From an uncultured Acholeplasmatales bacterium (GTDB lineage Bacteria > Bacillota_I > Bacilli_A > Acholeplasmatales > Anaeroplasmataceae): a DNA stretch of 37,032 nucleotides. Where the stretch lies: contig CAJOQR010000125.1 in the NCBI GenBank assembly GCA_905236965.1, positions 1 to 37,032 of the forward strand. Reading direction: 5' to 3'. Under the pieces are notes generated by a model that did no database searches, had not been told where the DNA came from, and saw nothing but the letters and a program-made list of their open reading frames with translations. A program made the translations under genes and the position numbers. This document shows, piece by piece, positions 1 to 9,001 of the stretch. Position 1 is the first letter of the stretch. The number at the start of each line of letters is the position of its first letter.

Positions 1-591
1 GATCAATATAAAGGTTATATTTTATTATTCTTAGGTGCTGAATATACTAAGCATGGTTGGACACAACAATATCATATTGGTGCTTTAAGAAATAATTCTA
101 AATCAATGCTAGCTAAGATTGGTCCTGATACTGGATATGATGCAATTGAAGACCAAGTTTATATGGAAAAATTATCTTTATTATTAGCAGCATTAGATGA
201 AAAAGGTAATTTACCTAAAACTATTTTATATAATTTAAATCCACGCGATAATTATGCTTTAATGGTTTTAGCAGGCTGCTTCCAAAAAGAAGGAACTAAA
301 AATAGAGTTCAAGTTGGAACTGCTTGGTGGTTTTTAGATCAACAAGATGGTATGAGACAAAATTTAGAAACAGCAATGCAAGTTACAGTTATATCACAAA
401 CTGTTGGTATGCTTACTGATTCTCGTTCTTTCTTAGCATATCCTCGTCATGAATATTATAGAAGATTATTATGTCAAATGTTAGGTGAATTAGTTGAATC
501 AGGCCAATATCCAGCAGAAGAGTTGGATACTTTAGGCAAGATTGTTGAAGATATTTGTTATAATAATGCTAAAGAATTTTTTGGATTCTAA
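1..591 (+). CDS. uxaC: Glucuronate isomerase (uronate isomerase), C-terminal part
   Basis: The reading frame is open from base 1, so the gene starts outside the window and only the last 196 residues are present (the family is usually about 470). UxaC interconverts D-glucuronate/D-fructuronate and D-galacturonate/D-tagaturonate, the first cytoplasmic step of hexuronate breakdown. Family-typical stretches are visible: RDNYALMVLAGCF, VQVGTAWWFLDQQDGMRQ, GMLTDSRSFLAYPRHEYYRR and DICYNNAKEFF at the end. The gene ends just before a strong hairpin terminator, so it is the last gene of its operon. No other uronate gene is in the window; partners would lie upstream. Family assignment is secure from these motifs. 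Confidence 0.93.
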   Translation, partial: DQYKGYILLFLGAEYTKHGWTQQYHIGALRNNSKSMLAKIGPDTGYDAIEDQVYMEKLSLLLAALDEKGNLPKTILYNLNPRDNYALMVLAGCFQKEGTKNRVQVGTAWWFLDQQDGMRQNLETAMQVTVISQTVGMLTDSRSFLAYPRHEYYRRLLCQMLGELVESGQYPAEELDTLGKIVEDICYNNAKEFFGF

Positions 592-608
592 TATAAAAAT
601 TAAATATG

Positions 609-645
609 ATTAAAGCCTACTATGTAGGCTTTAATTTGCTTTTTT
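609..645 (+). terminator. Rho-independent terminator after uxaC
   Basis: A perfect 11-bp inverted repeat, ATTAAAGCCTA and TAGGCTTTAAT, with a 5-nt loop (CTATG), is followed by TTGCTTTTTT. It begins 18 nt after the uxaC stop and separates uxaC from the membrane-protein pair downstream. Confidence 0.9.
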
Positions 646-659
646 AAGGGAGTAAATTT

Positions 660-1775
660 ATGAAAAAAAAGATTTTAAAAATTCTTAAAATTTTGCAAAT
701 TTTTATTTCAATTATTACATTTTCTTTAATATTTTTTTCATTAAGAGATAATGAATTGAATTTAGTTTTGCCAAATGCAATACAATTTTTACCTTTTATA
801 TTTTATGGAATATATTTAATATTTTTTGCTTTCGAATTTTTTATATCTAAATCTAATTTTCGTTTATTAATTAATTATTTTGAAATAGTTTTTATTTTAT
901 CTTCTTTTATAAATATAAATATTGAAACTATTAGCTTAATTATTATGATTTTTTCTATTTTTAATGCGATTATAGTTGTTGCATCATATATAAAAGATTC
1001 AAAAGAAAATGATGTAAAAACCTTACCAATAAGCTATTTTAATGAAATTCATTTATATACTGTTTATGGTACGCTTGCATTTTTAACAACTATTGGTATT
1101 TTTTGTTGGGCATTATTTGAAAAATTTGAAATTAATAAAGCATATATTTTATTATTTATTCCAATAATAATTATTGTTATGTTTATTGTAATGATTGAAT
1201 TAAATCCTTTTAATAGGGCTTGTAATTATATTAATAATAAGCTTGATTATGATACTTTTAATTTAAAATTAGATAAATTAATGGCAAATAATCTTCATAC
1301 AGAAACAAGATCTTATCTTGAAATTACAAGAGCTAATTATATGCTTTTAAATGATAAAAAGGAAGCATTAAAATATTATAAGGATGTTACTCCTGTTAAA
1401 AATAAAGTTTTTATGAGCTCATATTTAATGATTAAAGCAAATTTTGCAATCATTAAAAAAAATAGAGCTGAATTTGATGAGGCATATAATATTTTAATGC
1501 TTAATTCAAGAAATAAAAAAATGCTTTTTGATTTAGATTTAAGATGGAAAATTGAAAACACTAAAGATGAAATTGAAAATATAGAAAACATATTAAATGC
1601 TAAAGAAAGATATTTATTATCAACAATTATTAATAAAGAATTACTTTTAATATATTATATTTCAAGAGATAAATTAGATTTAGCAAGGAATTTAGCTTTA
1701 GAATTAAAAGATTGTCCTTTAAATGAAATAAAAAAATTAGCTCTTGATTTTTTGGAAATAAAATATGAAGAATAA
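660..1775 (+). CDS. Membrane protein with six N-terminal TM segments and a helical cytoplasmic domain, function unknown
   Basis: I do not recognise a family. The 371-residue protein has a short Lys-rich start, then about six hydrophobic segments (near residues 8-27, 36-58, 68-86, 90-112, 128-150 and 158-182). A charged, helix-rich C-terminal half (about 185-371) has a weak TPR-like rhythm (YLEITRANYMLLNDKKEALKYY, then YLMIKANFAIIKKNRAEFDEAY), compatible with helical hairpins. An AGGGAG ribosome site lies 8-9 nt before the ATG. It follows the uxaC terminator, so it should have its own promoter, which I cannot identify. It overlaps the next membrane-protein gene by 11 nt, so the two are probably co-translated and may form a complex (inference). 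Confidence 0.75.
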   Translation: MKKKILKILKILQIFISIITFSLIFFSLRDNELNLVLPNAIQFLPFIFYGIYLIFFAFEFFISKSNFRLLINYFEIVFILSSFININIETISLIIMIFSIFNAIIVVASYIKDSKENDVKTLPISYFNEIHLYTVYGTLAFLTTIGIFCWALFEKFEINKAYILLFIPIIIIVMFIVMIELNPFNRACNYINNKLDYDTFNLKLDKLMANNLHTETRSYLEITRANYMLLNDKKEALKYYKDVTPVKNKVFMSSYLMIKANFAIIKKNRAEFDEAYNILMLNSRNKKMLFDLDLRWKIENTKDEIENIENILNAKERYLLSTIINKELLLIYYISRDKLDLARNLALELKDCPLNEIKKLALDFLEIKYEE

Positions 1776-2184
1776 AAAAATAAAATTAATTAATTTATTA
1801 AATTTAATCGCATTAATTATTGAATTTATAATTATGCTTATTATATCAATTTGGAAAAAAGATTGGCTTTTTACTTATAAACAAATGTGCATAGCTTTAG
1901 CTTTATCTGGTGTTATAAATTTCATATTTTTATTGATTAAAGAAATAAAATTTATAACATATGATTCTAAAAAATATACGCCATTTATATTTATAGCTCA
2001 TAGCTTTTTTTCTATATTGTGTTATTATGTTGCAATTTTTATAGAATTTAATGATTATTGTTTATTATTATGGTGTTTATTAATTTTAGTTTTAATAATA
2101 CCTTTAATTGTTTTTCCTTTGCTTAATTATTTTATTTATAAAAAAAATAAAGACAATAAACCTAAATTTATTGTAAATAAATAA
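1765..2184 (+). CDS. Small four-TM membrane protein, function unknown
   Basis: This 139-residue protein is almost entirely hydrophobic, with about four membrane segments (near residues 8-28, 39-57, 71-93 and 98-125) and a Lys/Asn-rich tail (YKKNKDNKPKFIVNK). No motif or family is recognisable. It starts inside the end of the preceding membrane-protein gene (11-nt overlap) behind a weak TGGA ribosome site, which argues for translational coupling. The tight pairing suggests a two-component membrane complex, but nothing in the sequence says what it does. No terminator is visible after it. Confidence 0.65.
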   Translation: MKNKKIKLINLLNLIALIIEFIIMLIISIWKKDWLFTYKQMCIALALSGVINFIFLLIKEIKFITYDSKKYTPFIFIAHSFFSILCYYVAIFIEFNDYCLLLWCLLILVLIIPLIVFPLLNYFIYKKNKDNKPKFIVNK

Positions 2185-2249
2185 TATATAATACATAATT
2201 ATTATTAAAATTTTATAATTTTAATATTTAACTATAAAATCATAAGCTT

Positions 2250-2261
2250 TTGTGGTAAAAT
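2250..2261 (+). promoter_or_regulatory. Possible extended -10 promoter for leuS
   Basis: TGTGGTAAAAT carries an extended -10-like TG followed by TAAAAT (2256-2261), 36 nt before the leuS start. No good -35 lies 17 nt upstream (TATAAA). It is the best candidate in the 113-nt gap. The gap is too short and lacks the conserved T-box pieces, so leuS does not appear to be T-box controlled. Confidence 0.35.
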
Positions 2262-2297
2262 ATTATGAAATGTTTTTAAAGTTTGGAGGTTATTTGA

Positions 2298-4724
2298 ATG
2301 AGCGAATATAATCATAAAATAGTAGAGAAAAAATGGCAAAAATATTGGGAAGAAAATCAAATTTTCAAAACTGATGTATGGGATTTTTCCAAACCTAAAT
2401 ATTATGTTTTGGATATGTTCCCATATCCTAGTGGCGTTGGTTTACATGCTGGTCATCCTGAAGGATATACTGCAACAGATATTATATCTAGAATGAAAAG
2501 AATGCAAGGATATAATGTATTACACCCAATGGGATATGATTCATTTGGCCTTCCTGCTGAGCAATATGCAATTACTACAGGAAATCATCCTGAAGGATTT
2601 ACTAAAAAGAATATTGAAACATTCACTAAACAATTAAAAGAATTAGGTTTCGATTATGATTGGAGTAAATGTATTTCTACATCTGATCCAGAATTTTATA
2701 AATGGACTCAATGGATTTTTAAAAATTTATATTTAGATGGATATGCTAAATATATTGATATGCCTGTTAATTGGTGCGAAGAATTAGGTACTGTTTTATC
2801 TAATGATGAAGTAATTGATGGTAAAAGTGAAAGAGGAGGATATCCTGTTGTAAGAAAAAATATGAAGCAATGGGTTATTGATCAGCCTGCTTTTGCAGAA
2901 GAGCTATTAAATGGTTTAGATGAGATTGATTGGCCTGAATCTACAAAAGAAATGCAAAGAAATTGGATTGGAAAATCAACAGGTGTAGAAGTTGAATTTA
3001 AAATTGTAAATGGTGGAAAATTTTCAATTTTTACTACATGTATTGAAACAATTTATGGTATTACTTTTATGGTTATAGCTCCAGATGGAGAAATTGCTAA
3101 ATCACTTTTAAATAGAGTTGAAAATAAAGAAGAGGTATTATCTTATATAGAAGAAACTTCTAAAAAAAGTGATCTAGATAGGACTGAGCTTAATAAAGGA
3201 AAAACAGGTTGTATTTGCAAAGGTGTTTATGCAATTAATCCTGTTAATGGAAAAGAAGTTCCTATATTCTTAGGTGATTTTGTTTTAGCAAATTATGGAA
3301 CAGGTGCTGTTATGGCTGTACCAGCTCATGATCAAAGAGATTATGAATATGCTTTAGTGCATAATATTCCAATGATTCAAGTTATATCAGGTGAATCTAT
3401 TAAAGAACATGCATTTGAAAAACAAGATTATTTAGGAAAAGGTTATAAATTAATTAATTCAGCTGAATTTGATGGATTGACTGTTGAAGAGGCTAAAGAA
3501 GCAATAACTAATAAATTAGAAAAAATGGGTGTTGCAAAAAGAACTGTTAATTATAGATTTAGAGAATGGATATTTGCTCGTCAAAGATATTGGGGTGAGC
3601 CTGTACCAATTGTACATACAAAAGATGGTGATTATGCACTACCTGATGATGAACTTCCTTTAGTTTTACCATTATTAGATGATTATAAAAGTAAAAATGG
3701 TAAAGCACCTTTAGAAAATGCTACAAATTGGAAAAAATATAATAAAAATGGTGTTGAAGGAATAAGAGAAACTTCAACAATGCCTGGGTCTGCAGGTTCT
3801 AGTTGGTATTTTTTAAGGTATATTGATCCTGATAATAAAAATGAATTAGCAAATAAAGAATTATTAAAGCATTGGATGCCTGTTGATTTATATATAGGTG
3901 GACCAGAACATGCAGTAGGACATTTAATGTATTCTAGAATTTGGAATAAATATTTATATAATAAAGGAATTTCTCCAGTTAAAGAGCCATTTAAAAAATT
4001 AGTTCATCAAGGAATGATTTTAGGCTCTAATGGTATAAAAATGGGAAAAAGATTCCCTGAATATGTTATAAATCCTTCTGATATTGTTGAAGAATATGGG
4101 GCAGATACATTGCGTTTATATGAAATGTTTATGGGACCTTTAGAAGCATCAAAGCCTTGGAGTAATGCTGGTGTTGAAGGTGCTAGAAGATTTATAGATA
4201 GAGTTTTTAGATTAGTATCAGATGATACATATAAAAGAAAATTTAGTTATGAATATGATGATACATTAGAAAAAATATATCATCAAACTGTTAAAAAGGT
4301 TACATTAGATTTTGAAGCATTATCTTTTAATACTGCAATATCACAAATGATGATTTTTGTTAATGAAGCATATAAAACAGATAAAATTTATATAGGTTTT
4401 ATTGAAGGATTAGTTCAATTATTATCTCCTATATGTCCTCATGTATGTGAAGAGATGTGGGAAGAATTAGGACATAAAGAATGCATTGCAAAATCTAATT
4501 GGCCTAAATATGATGATGAAAAGATTTTAGATAATGTCATAACTTATCCTATTTCTATAAATGGTAAAATGCGTGATAAAATTATTATATCTGCTGATGC
4601 TTCAAAAGAAGAAGTAGAAAAATTAGCATTAGAAGGCGAAAAGGTTAAAAATTATATTCAAGGAAAAGAAATAGTAAAGATTATTGTTGTTCCTAAAAAG
4701 ATTGTTAATATAGTTATTAAATAG
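2298..4724 (+). CDS. leuS: Leucyl-tRNA synthetase
   Basis: It charges tRNA-Leu in the cytoplasm and is a class Ia synthetase. The length of 808 residues matches bacterial LeuRS. The HIGH motif appears as HAGH (residues 50-53) within MFPYPSGVGLHAGHPEGY. The region with VNWCEELGTVLSNDEVIDG, the editing-domain AVPAHDQRDYEYA with its conserved Asp, the REWIFARQRYWGEPVPI block and the C-terminal anticodon-binding region are all present. Two signatures deviate: KMSKS reads KMGKR (581-585) with one extra residue after it, and the editing motif usually TTRPDT reads TTCIET. The start is backed by a TTTGGAGGT ribosome site. It heads a run of genes separated by under 15 nt that goes on through the suf genes. 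Confidence 0.95.
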   Translation: MSEYNHKIVEKKWQKYWEENQIFKTDVWDFSKPKYYVLDMFPYPSGVGLHAGHPEGYTATDIISRMKRMQGYNVLHPMGYDSFGLPAEQYAITTGNHPEGFTKKNIETFTKQLKELGFDYDWSKCISTSDPEFYKWTQWIFKNLYLDGYAKYIDMPVNWCEELGTVLSNDEVIDGKSERGGYPVVRKNMKQWVIDQPAFAEELLNGLDEIDWPESTKEMQRNWIGKSTGVEVEFKIVNGGKFSIFTTCIETIYGITFMVIAPDGEIAKSLLNRVENKEEVLSYIEETSKKSDLDRTELNKGKTGCICKGVYAINPVNGKEVPIFLGDFVLANYGTGAVMAVPAHDQRDYEYALVHNIPMIQVISGESIKEHAFEKQDYLGKGYKLINSAEFDGLTVEEAKEAITNKLEKMGVAKRTVNYRFREWIFARQRYWGEPVPIVHTKDGDYALPDDELPLVLPLLDDYKSKNGKAPLENATNWKKYNKNGVEGIRETSTMPGSAGSSWYFLRYIDPDNKNELANKELLKHWMPVDLYIGGPEHAVGHLMYSRIWNKYLYNKGISPVKEPFKKLVHQGMILGSNGIKMGKRFPEYVINPSDIVEEYGADTLRLYEMFMGPLEASKPWSNAGVEGARRFIDRVFRLVSDDTYKRKFSYEYDDTLEKIYHQTVKKVTLDFEALSFNTAISQMMIFVNEAYKTDKIYIGFIEGLVQLLSPICPHVCEEMWEELGHKECIAKSNWPKYDDEKILDNVITYPISINGKMRDKIIISADASKEEVEKLALEGEKVKNYIQGKEIVKIIVVPKKIVNIVIK

Positions 4725-4732
4725 GTGAAAAT

Positions 4733-6172
4733 ATGAAAAAAATTGGGCTTAGAACTATAAAAACTGCAATTTCAATTTTTATATGTTCTTTAATATATAT
4801 AATTTTAAGAATAATAGATAAATCAACTAATTCATCTTTTCATTTTTCATATATATTATATAGCCCATTTTTTGCAGGTATTGCTACTGCTTATTCTTTA
4901 TATCCAGATAAAAAAAGAAGCTTAAATCAAGCAAAAAATAGAATTGTGGCTTCTATTATAGGCGGATTAATAGGAATTATATTAGTAGTTATTTATGAGC
5001 TTATTTTTGGAAAAAATTCTTGGCCTTTGGTTATTGATATTAATAGGAATACCACTGAATATATAATACCTTTTATTTTAGTTGCTTGCTTTGTGGTTTT
5101 AGTTATTGAGGTTTCAATAGCATTAAAACAAAACGCTGTTGTTTTTGTTGCCATATTGACATTTATTTCAATAACTTTAAATCCTAATGCGACATTATCT
5201 AGAGAAATTGGTATTTGGATTTTTGGCTTTAATAGAATAATTTCAACAATTATTGGAGTTGTTGTGGCATTATTTGTTAATACATTTCATTTGCCGCATA
5301 GAATTAAAAACAAAGATTTATTGTTTTGCCTTGGCTTAGATGGATTATTAAAAAGCGATAAAGCAACAATAAAAGGTTTTATGAATTATAAATTAAATTA
5401 TTTATGTAGTCATGGTGCTAATTGTACAATATTTACAACGAGAACCCCATCTACATTTATGCAAATATTAGATGATGTTAATATTAATTTGCCAATTATA
5501 TGCTTTAGCGGGGCAGCTTTATATGATTGTAGAAATAATAAATATATATATAAAGAGCTTATTGATAATGAATTAGAAATTGAATTGGAAAATTATTTTA
5601 AATCTATTAATATTTCTCCTTTTAAAAATTATATAATTGATGATCTTCATCATGTATATAATGATAAAATTAATAATTTTGGTGAAGAATTATATAAAAA
5701 AACAAGAAAAAATTTATCATATATAAGCTATGATGAGATTGATTCATCTAAAAAAGGTGATTTAATTAATTATCTTTTAATTGAAAAAGAAGAAGTTATA
5801 AAAAATATGAAAAATGATTTATTAAATGGTCCTTTAAAAGATAAAATATCAATTCAAATATATGATTATTTTGATTCTAATGATGATTTAGTACCAGAAT
5901 TAAAATATGCTAAAATTTATAGTAAAAAAATAGAAGATTTAAATGGTTTAAAAGAATATGCCAATAAAAATAATTACCGTATTGTAGGAGTCACTTATTC
6001 TCAAATAAATAATAATTTATTATATAATAGTGATTTTAAAGTTACATCAAAAGAAAATAAGGATTTTTTAAATGATTTAAATATCATTAATAATTCTAAG
6101 ACATATGATGATTTATTTAAAGTGATGCAAAAAATGTATTATAGTAAAAAATATAGTAAGAAAGTTGAGTGA
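4733..6172 (+). CDS. FUSC/aromatic-acid-exporter-like membrane protein fused to a degenerate HAD (Cof-type) domain
   Basis: Residues 1-190 hold about five or six membrane segments with the FUSC/DUF939 pattern (NRIVASIIGGLIGIIL, then a final TM ending VALFVNTFHLP). Residues about 195-479 resemble a Cof-type HAD phosphatase: LGLDGLLKS at motif I, FTTRTPS at motif II, LPIICFSGAALYD, and a C-terminal GVTYSQINNNLLYNSDFKV at motif IV. The motif I nucleophile Asp is Gly and the motif IV Asp residues are missing, so the domain looks catalytically dead (inference). It starts 8 nt after leuS and ends 6 nt before sufC, so it is probably co-transcribed with both. The substrate is unknown. Confidence 0.7.
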   Translation: MKKIGLRTIKTAISIFICSLIYIILRIIDKSTNSSFHFSYILYSPFFAGIATAYSLYPDKKRSLNQAKNRIVASIIGGLIGIILVVIYELIFGKNSWPLVIDINRNTTEYIIPFILVACFVVLVIEVSIALKQNAVVFVAILTFISITLNPNATLSREIGIWIFGFNRIISTIIGVVVALFVNTFHLPHRIKNKDLLFCLGLDGLLKSDKATIKGFMNYKLNYLCSHGANCTIFTTRTPSTFMQILDDVNINLPIICFSGAALYDCRNNKYIYKELIDNELEIELENYFKSINISPFKNYIIDDLHHVYNDKINNFGEELYKKTRKNLSYISYDEIDSSKKGDLINYLLIEKEEVIKNMKNDLLNGPLKDKISIQIYDYFDSNDDLVPELKYAKIYSKKIEDLNGLKEYANKNNYRIVGVTYSQINNNLLYNSDFKVTSKENKDFLNDLNIINNSKTYDDLFKVMQKMYYSKKYSKKVE

Positions 6173-6178
6173 ATTTAA

Positions 6179-7003
6179 ATGAGTAATGTATTAAAAATTA
6201 CTAATTTAACAGCGAGAGTTGAAGAAAAAGAAATTTTAAAAGGTGTTGATTTAGAAATAAAAACAGGCGAAATTCATGCGATTATGGGGCCTAATGGTAC
6301 AGGTAAATCAACATTATCATCTGTAATTATGGGACAAAGAAGATATGAAGTAGAAGCTGGAGATATTACATTAGATGGTAAATCAATTTTAAATATGGAA
6401 GTTGATGAAAGAGCTAGAGCTGGTATATTTTTAGCTTATCAATCACCTGTTGAAGTTCCAGGTGTTACAAATAGTGATTTTGTTAGAACTGCAATGAAAG
6501 CTGTTACTGGAGAAAATGTTTCATTATTTAAGTTCATTAAAGAATATGATAAAGCATGTGCAGATTTAAAAATGCCTGATGATTTGGCTCATAGATATTT
6601 AAATGAAGGATTTTCAGGTGGCGAAAAGAAAAGAAACGAAATTTTGCAAATGAAAATGCTAAAGCCTAAATTTGCTATTTTAGATGAAATTGATTCAGGA
6701 CTTGATGTTGATGCATTAAGAATTGTTGGCGAAAATGTATATAATATGGTTGATGATAACCTAGGAGTTTTATTAATTACACATTATGAAAGATTATTAG
6801 ATTATATTAAACCAGATTTTGTTCATATAATGATTAATGGAAAAATTGTAAAAACTGGCGGAAGAGAATTAATTGAAAAGATTGATAAAGAAGGTTATGA
6901 TTGGGTAAAAGAAGAGCTTGGTATTGAAATTGACCCTGACCAAGATAAAAAAACTCATGTTCTTTTAGGATCTTGTGCTAGAAATACTAATTCTATAAAA
7001 TAA
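6179..7003 (+). CDS. sufC: Fe-S cluster assembly ATPase SufC
   Basis: SufC is the cytoplasmic ABC-type ATPase that drives the SufBCD scaffold during Fe-S cluster assembly. Walker A is GPNGTGKST (residues 37-45), the signature is FSGGEKKRNE, and Walker B is FAILDEIDSGLDVDAL followed by the THYERLL histidine switch. At 274 residues it is slightly longer than usual because of a C-terminal tail ending in LLGSCARNTNSIK. It opens the block sufC-sufD-sufS-sufU-sufB, the standard Firmicutes order. Its stop codon overlaps the sufD start by one base (TAATG), indicating translational coupling. Confidence 0.96.
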   Translation: MSNVLKITNLTARVEEKEILKGVDLEIKTGEIHAIMGPNGTGKSTLSSVIMGQRRYEVEAGDITLDGKSILNMEVDERARAGIFLAYQSPVEVPGVTNSDFVRTAMKAVTGENVSLFKFIKEYDKACADLKMPDDLAHRYLNEGFSGGEKKRNEILQMKMLKPKFAILDEIDSGLDVDALRIVGENVYNMVDDNLGVLLITHYERLLDYIKPDFVHIMINGKIVKTGGRELIEKIDKEGYDWVKEELGIEIDPDQDKKTHVLLGSCARNTNSIK

Positions 7004-7779
7004 TGGATAAAAAAATTATTTTAGCCTCAAATTTGGGTCAAAGAGGCATAATTGATAAAACATTAGATGTTATTTATGAAATTAAAGATTCTATTAATTT
7101 AACAATTAAAGATGGAGTATTTGCCAATATTTTAGACAGTACATGTAATAGTGATGTTATAATAAATGTTGAAAAAAATGCATCTGTTAATTATTATGTA
7201 TTAAATACTAAAAATACAAAAAAAGTTTTTAATTTATCTGGAGAATTAAATTTATTAGAAATTAATTTAGATGAAACAGATGAAAATATAAAAGCTAATT
7301 TATTAAATGAAAATGCTACATTTAATGTAAAATTATTGTCATTTTCTAATAATTTTAATTCTAAATATTCATTTTATGTATCACATAAATCAGGAAAAAC
7401 TTTTTCTAAAATTGAAAATGTTGGTGTTGCATTAAATGGTGGTAATTTATTATTTGATGTAACAGGTAAAATTGAAAAAGGCATGAAAGCAAGCAAAGCA
7501 TCTCAAATTTCAAGAGGAGTAATTATGGATGATAATTCAAATATCATTATTAATCCTATTTTATTGATAGATGAATATGATTGCTTTGCAAACCATGGTG
7601 CTGCAATAGGTAAAATAAATGATGAAGATTTATTTTATTTAATGAGTAGAGGATTAAATAAAAATGAAGCATTTTTATTAATGCTTCAAGGTATGATAAA
7701 ACCATATGTTGATTCTATTCCGACTGATTCTTTAAGAAATAAAATTAATGCAGAAGTTTTATCTTTTATAACGAGGTAG
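7003..7779 (+). CDS. sufD: Fe-S cluster assembly protein SufD, short form
   Basis: SufD partners SufB and SufC in the Fe-S scaffold. The C-terminal beta-helix core and end are recognisable: ISRGVIMDDNSNIIINPILL, the conserved [22 protein letters not shown], and the helical tail. The protein is only 258 residues against about 430 in Bacillus; the N-terminal helical region is missing and the ORF begins directly in beta-rich sequence. The start is fixed by the one-base TAATG overlap with sufC, so this is a compact SufD and not a mis-called start. It lies 4 nt before sufS, whose ribosome site (GAGGTAG) is inside its end. Confidence 0.88.
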   Translation: MDKKIILASNLGQRGIIDKTLDVIYEIKDSINLTIKDGVFANILDSTCNSDVIINVEKNASVNYYVLNTKNTKKVFNLSGELNLLEINLDETDENIKANLLNENATFNVKLLSFSNNFNSKYSFYVSHKSGKTFSKIENVGVALNGGNLLFDVTGKIEKGMKASKASQISRGVIMDDNSNIIINPILLIDEYDCFANHGAAIGKINDEDLFYLMSRGLNKNEAFLLMLQGMIKPYVDSIPTDSLRNKINAEVLSFITR

Positions 7780-7783
7780 AAAT

Positions 7784-8989
7784 ATGAATTTAGAAGAAAT
7801 TAGGGCTGATTTTCCAGTTTTTAGGAATGAGCCTAATTTAGCTTATTTAGATAATGCTGCAATGGCATTAAAGCCTGATTGTGTTATTAATGCTGTAAAT
7901 GATTATTATTCAAAGCTTGGTGTAAATGTTCATAGGGGCGTTTATAGATTAAGCTATGAGGCAACAGATAAATATGAAGAGGCAAGAAAAACTATTGCTT
8001 CATTTATTAATGCTTCTTTTGAAGAAGTTATTTTTACAAGAGGTGCATCAGCATCCTTAAATTTAGTTGCATCAAGCTATGGACTTAATTTTTTAAAGCC
8101 TGGTGACGAAGTTATTACATCAGAGCTTGAGCATCATTCATCTAATATGCCATGGTTTGAAGTATGCAAAAAAACAGGTGCTGTTTTAAAATATATTCCT
8201 CTTGATGAAGAAGGAAGAATTACTGTTGATGCTTTCAAAAGCGTATTGAGTGATAAAACTAAAGTAGTTGCTATAACATATGTTTCAAATGTAATGGGTT
8301 ATATAACACCAGTTAAAGAAATTATTAAATTAGCTCATGAAAAAAATGCTATTGTTAGCTTAGATGGAGCACAAGCTGTTCCTCATATGAAAGTTGATGT
8401 TAAGGATTTAGATTGTGATTTTTTATCATTTTCTGGTCATAAATTATGTGGTCCAACAGGTATTGGAGTTTTATATGGTAAATCTAATTTGTTAGAATTG
8501 ATGCCACCTATTGAATTTGGAGGAGATATGGCTGATGTTGTTACAACTACATCTCAAACATATAAAGCATCTCCTTATAAATTTGAAACTGGAACACCTA
8601 TAATTGCATCTGCTCTAGGTTTAGCAGAAGCATGTAAATATATTGATGCAATAGGCTTTGATAATATTATTTTTCAAGAAAGAAAATTAAGAAAAAAAGC
8701 AGTAGAAGAATTAGAAAAAATTCCAGGTATAATTATTTATAATAAAAGCTGTGAAACAGGAATTATATCATTTAATTTAGAAGATGTTCATCCTCATGAT
8801 GCAGCATCTGTATTTGATAATAATGATGTATGTATAAGAGCAGGACATCATTGTGCTCAATTAATAACCTCATGGTTAAATACAATTGGAACTGTAAGAG
8901 CTTCATTTTATTTTTATAATACTGAAGAAGATGTAGATAAATTTATAAAAGCTGTTAAGGATGCAAAAAATTTTTTCTCTAGCTTTTAG
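7784..8989 (+). CDS. sufS: Cysteine desulfurase SufS
   Basis: A PLP enzyme that takes sulfur from L-cysteine as a persulfide and passes it to SufU for Fe-S assembly. The length of 401 residues is normal for type II desulfurases. Visible motifs are YLDNAAMALKP at the N terminus, VHRGVYRLSYEATDKYEEAR, SELEHHSSNMPW, the PLP lysine in FLSFSGHKLCGPTGIG (Lys220), and the catalytic cysteine in IRAGHHCAQ (Cys357). It lies between sufD and sufU, as expected for a SufS/SufU pair. Confidence 0.96.
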   Translation: MNLEEIRADFPVFRNEPNLAYLDNAAMALKPDCVINAVNDYYSKLGVNVHRGVYRLSYEATDKYEEARKTIASFINASFEEVIFTRGASASLNLVASSYGLNFLKPGDEVITSELEHHSSNMPWFEVCKKTGAVLKYIPLDEEGRITVDAFKSVLSDKTKVVAITYVSNVMGYITPVKEIIKLAHEKNAIVSLDGAQAVPHMKVDVKDLDCDFLSFSGHKLCGPTGIGVLYGKSNLLELMPPIEFGGDMADVVTTTSQTYKASPYKFETGTPIIASALGLAEACKYIDAIGFDNIIFQERKLRKKAVEELEKIPGIIIYNKSCETGIISFNLEDVHPHDAASVFDNNDVCIRAGHHCAQLITSWLNTIGTVRASFYFYNTEEDVDKFIKAVKDAKNFFSSF

Positions 8990-9001
8990 GAGGCTATAAT
9001 T

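Noticed and set aside
2185-2297. T-box riboswitch before leuS
   Set aside because: The gap is only 113 nt, with no T-box core sequence, no specifier stem and no terminator/antiterminator pair.
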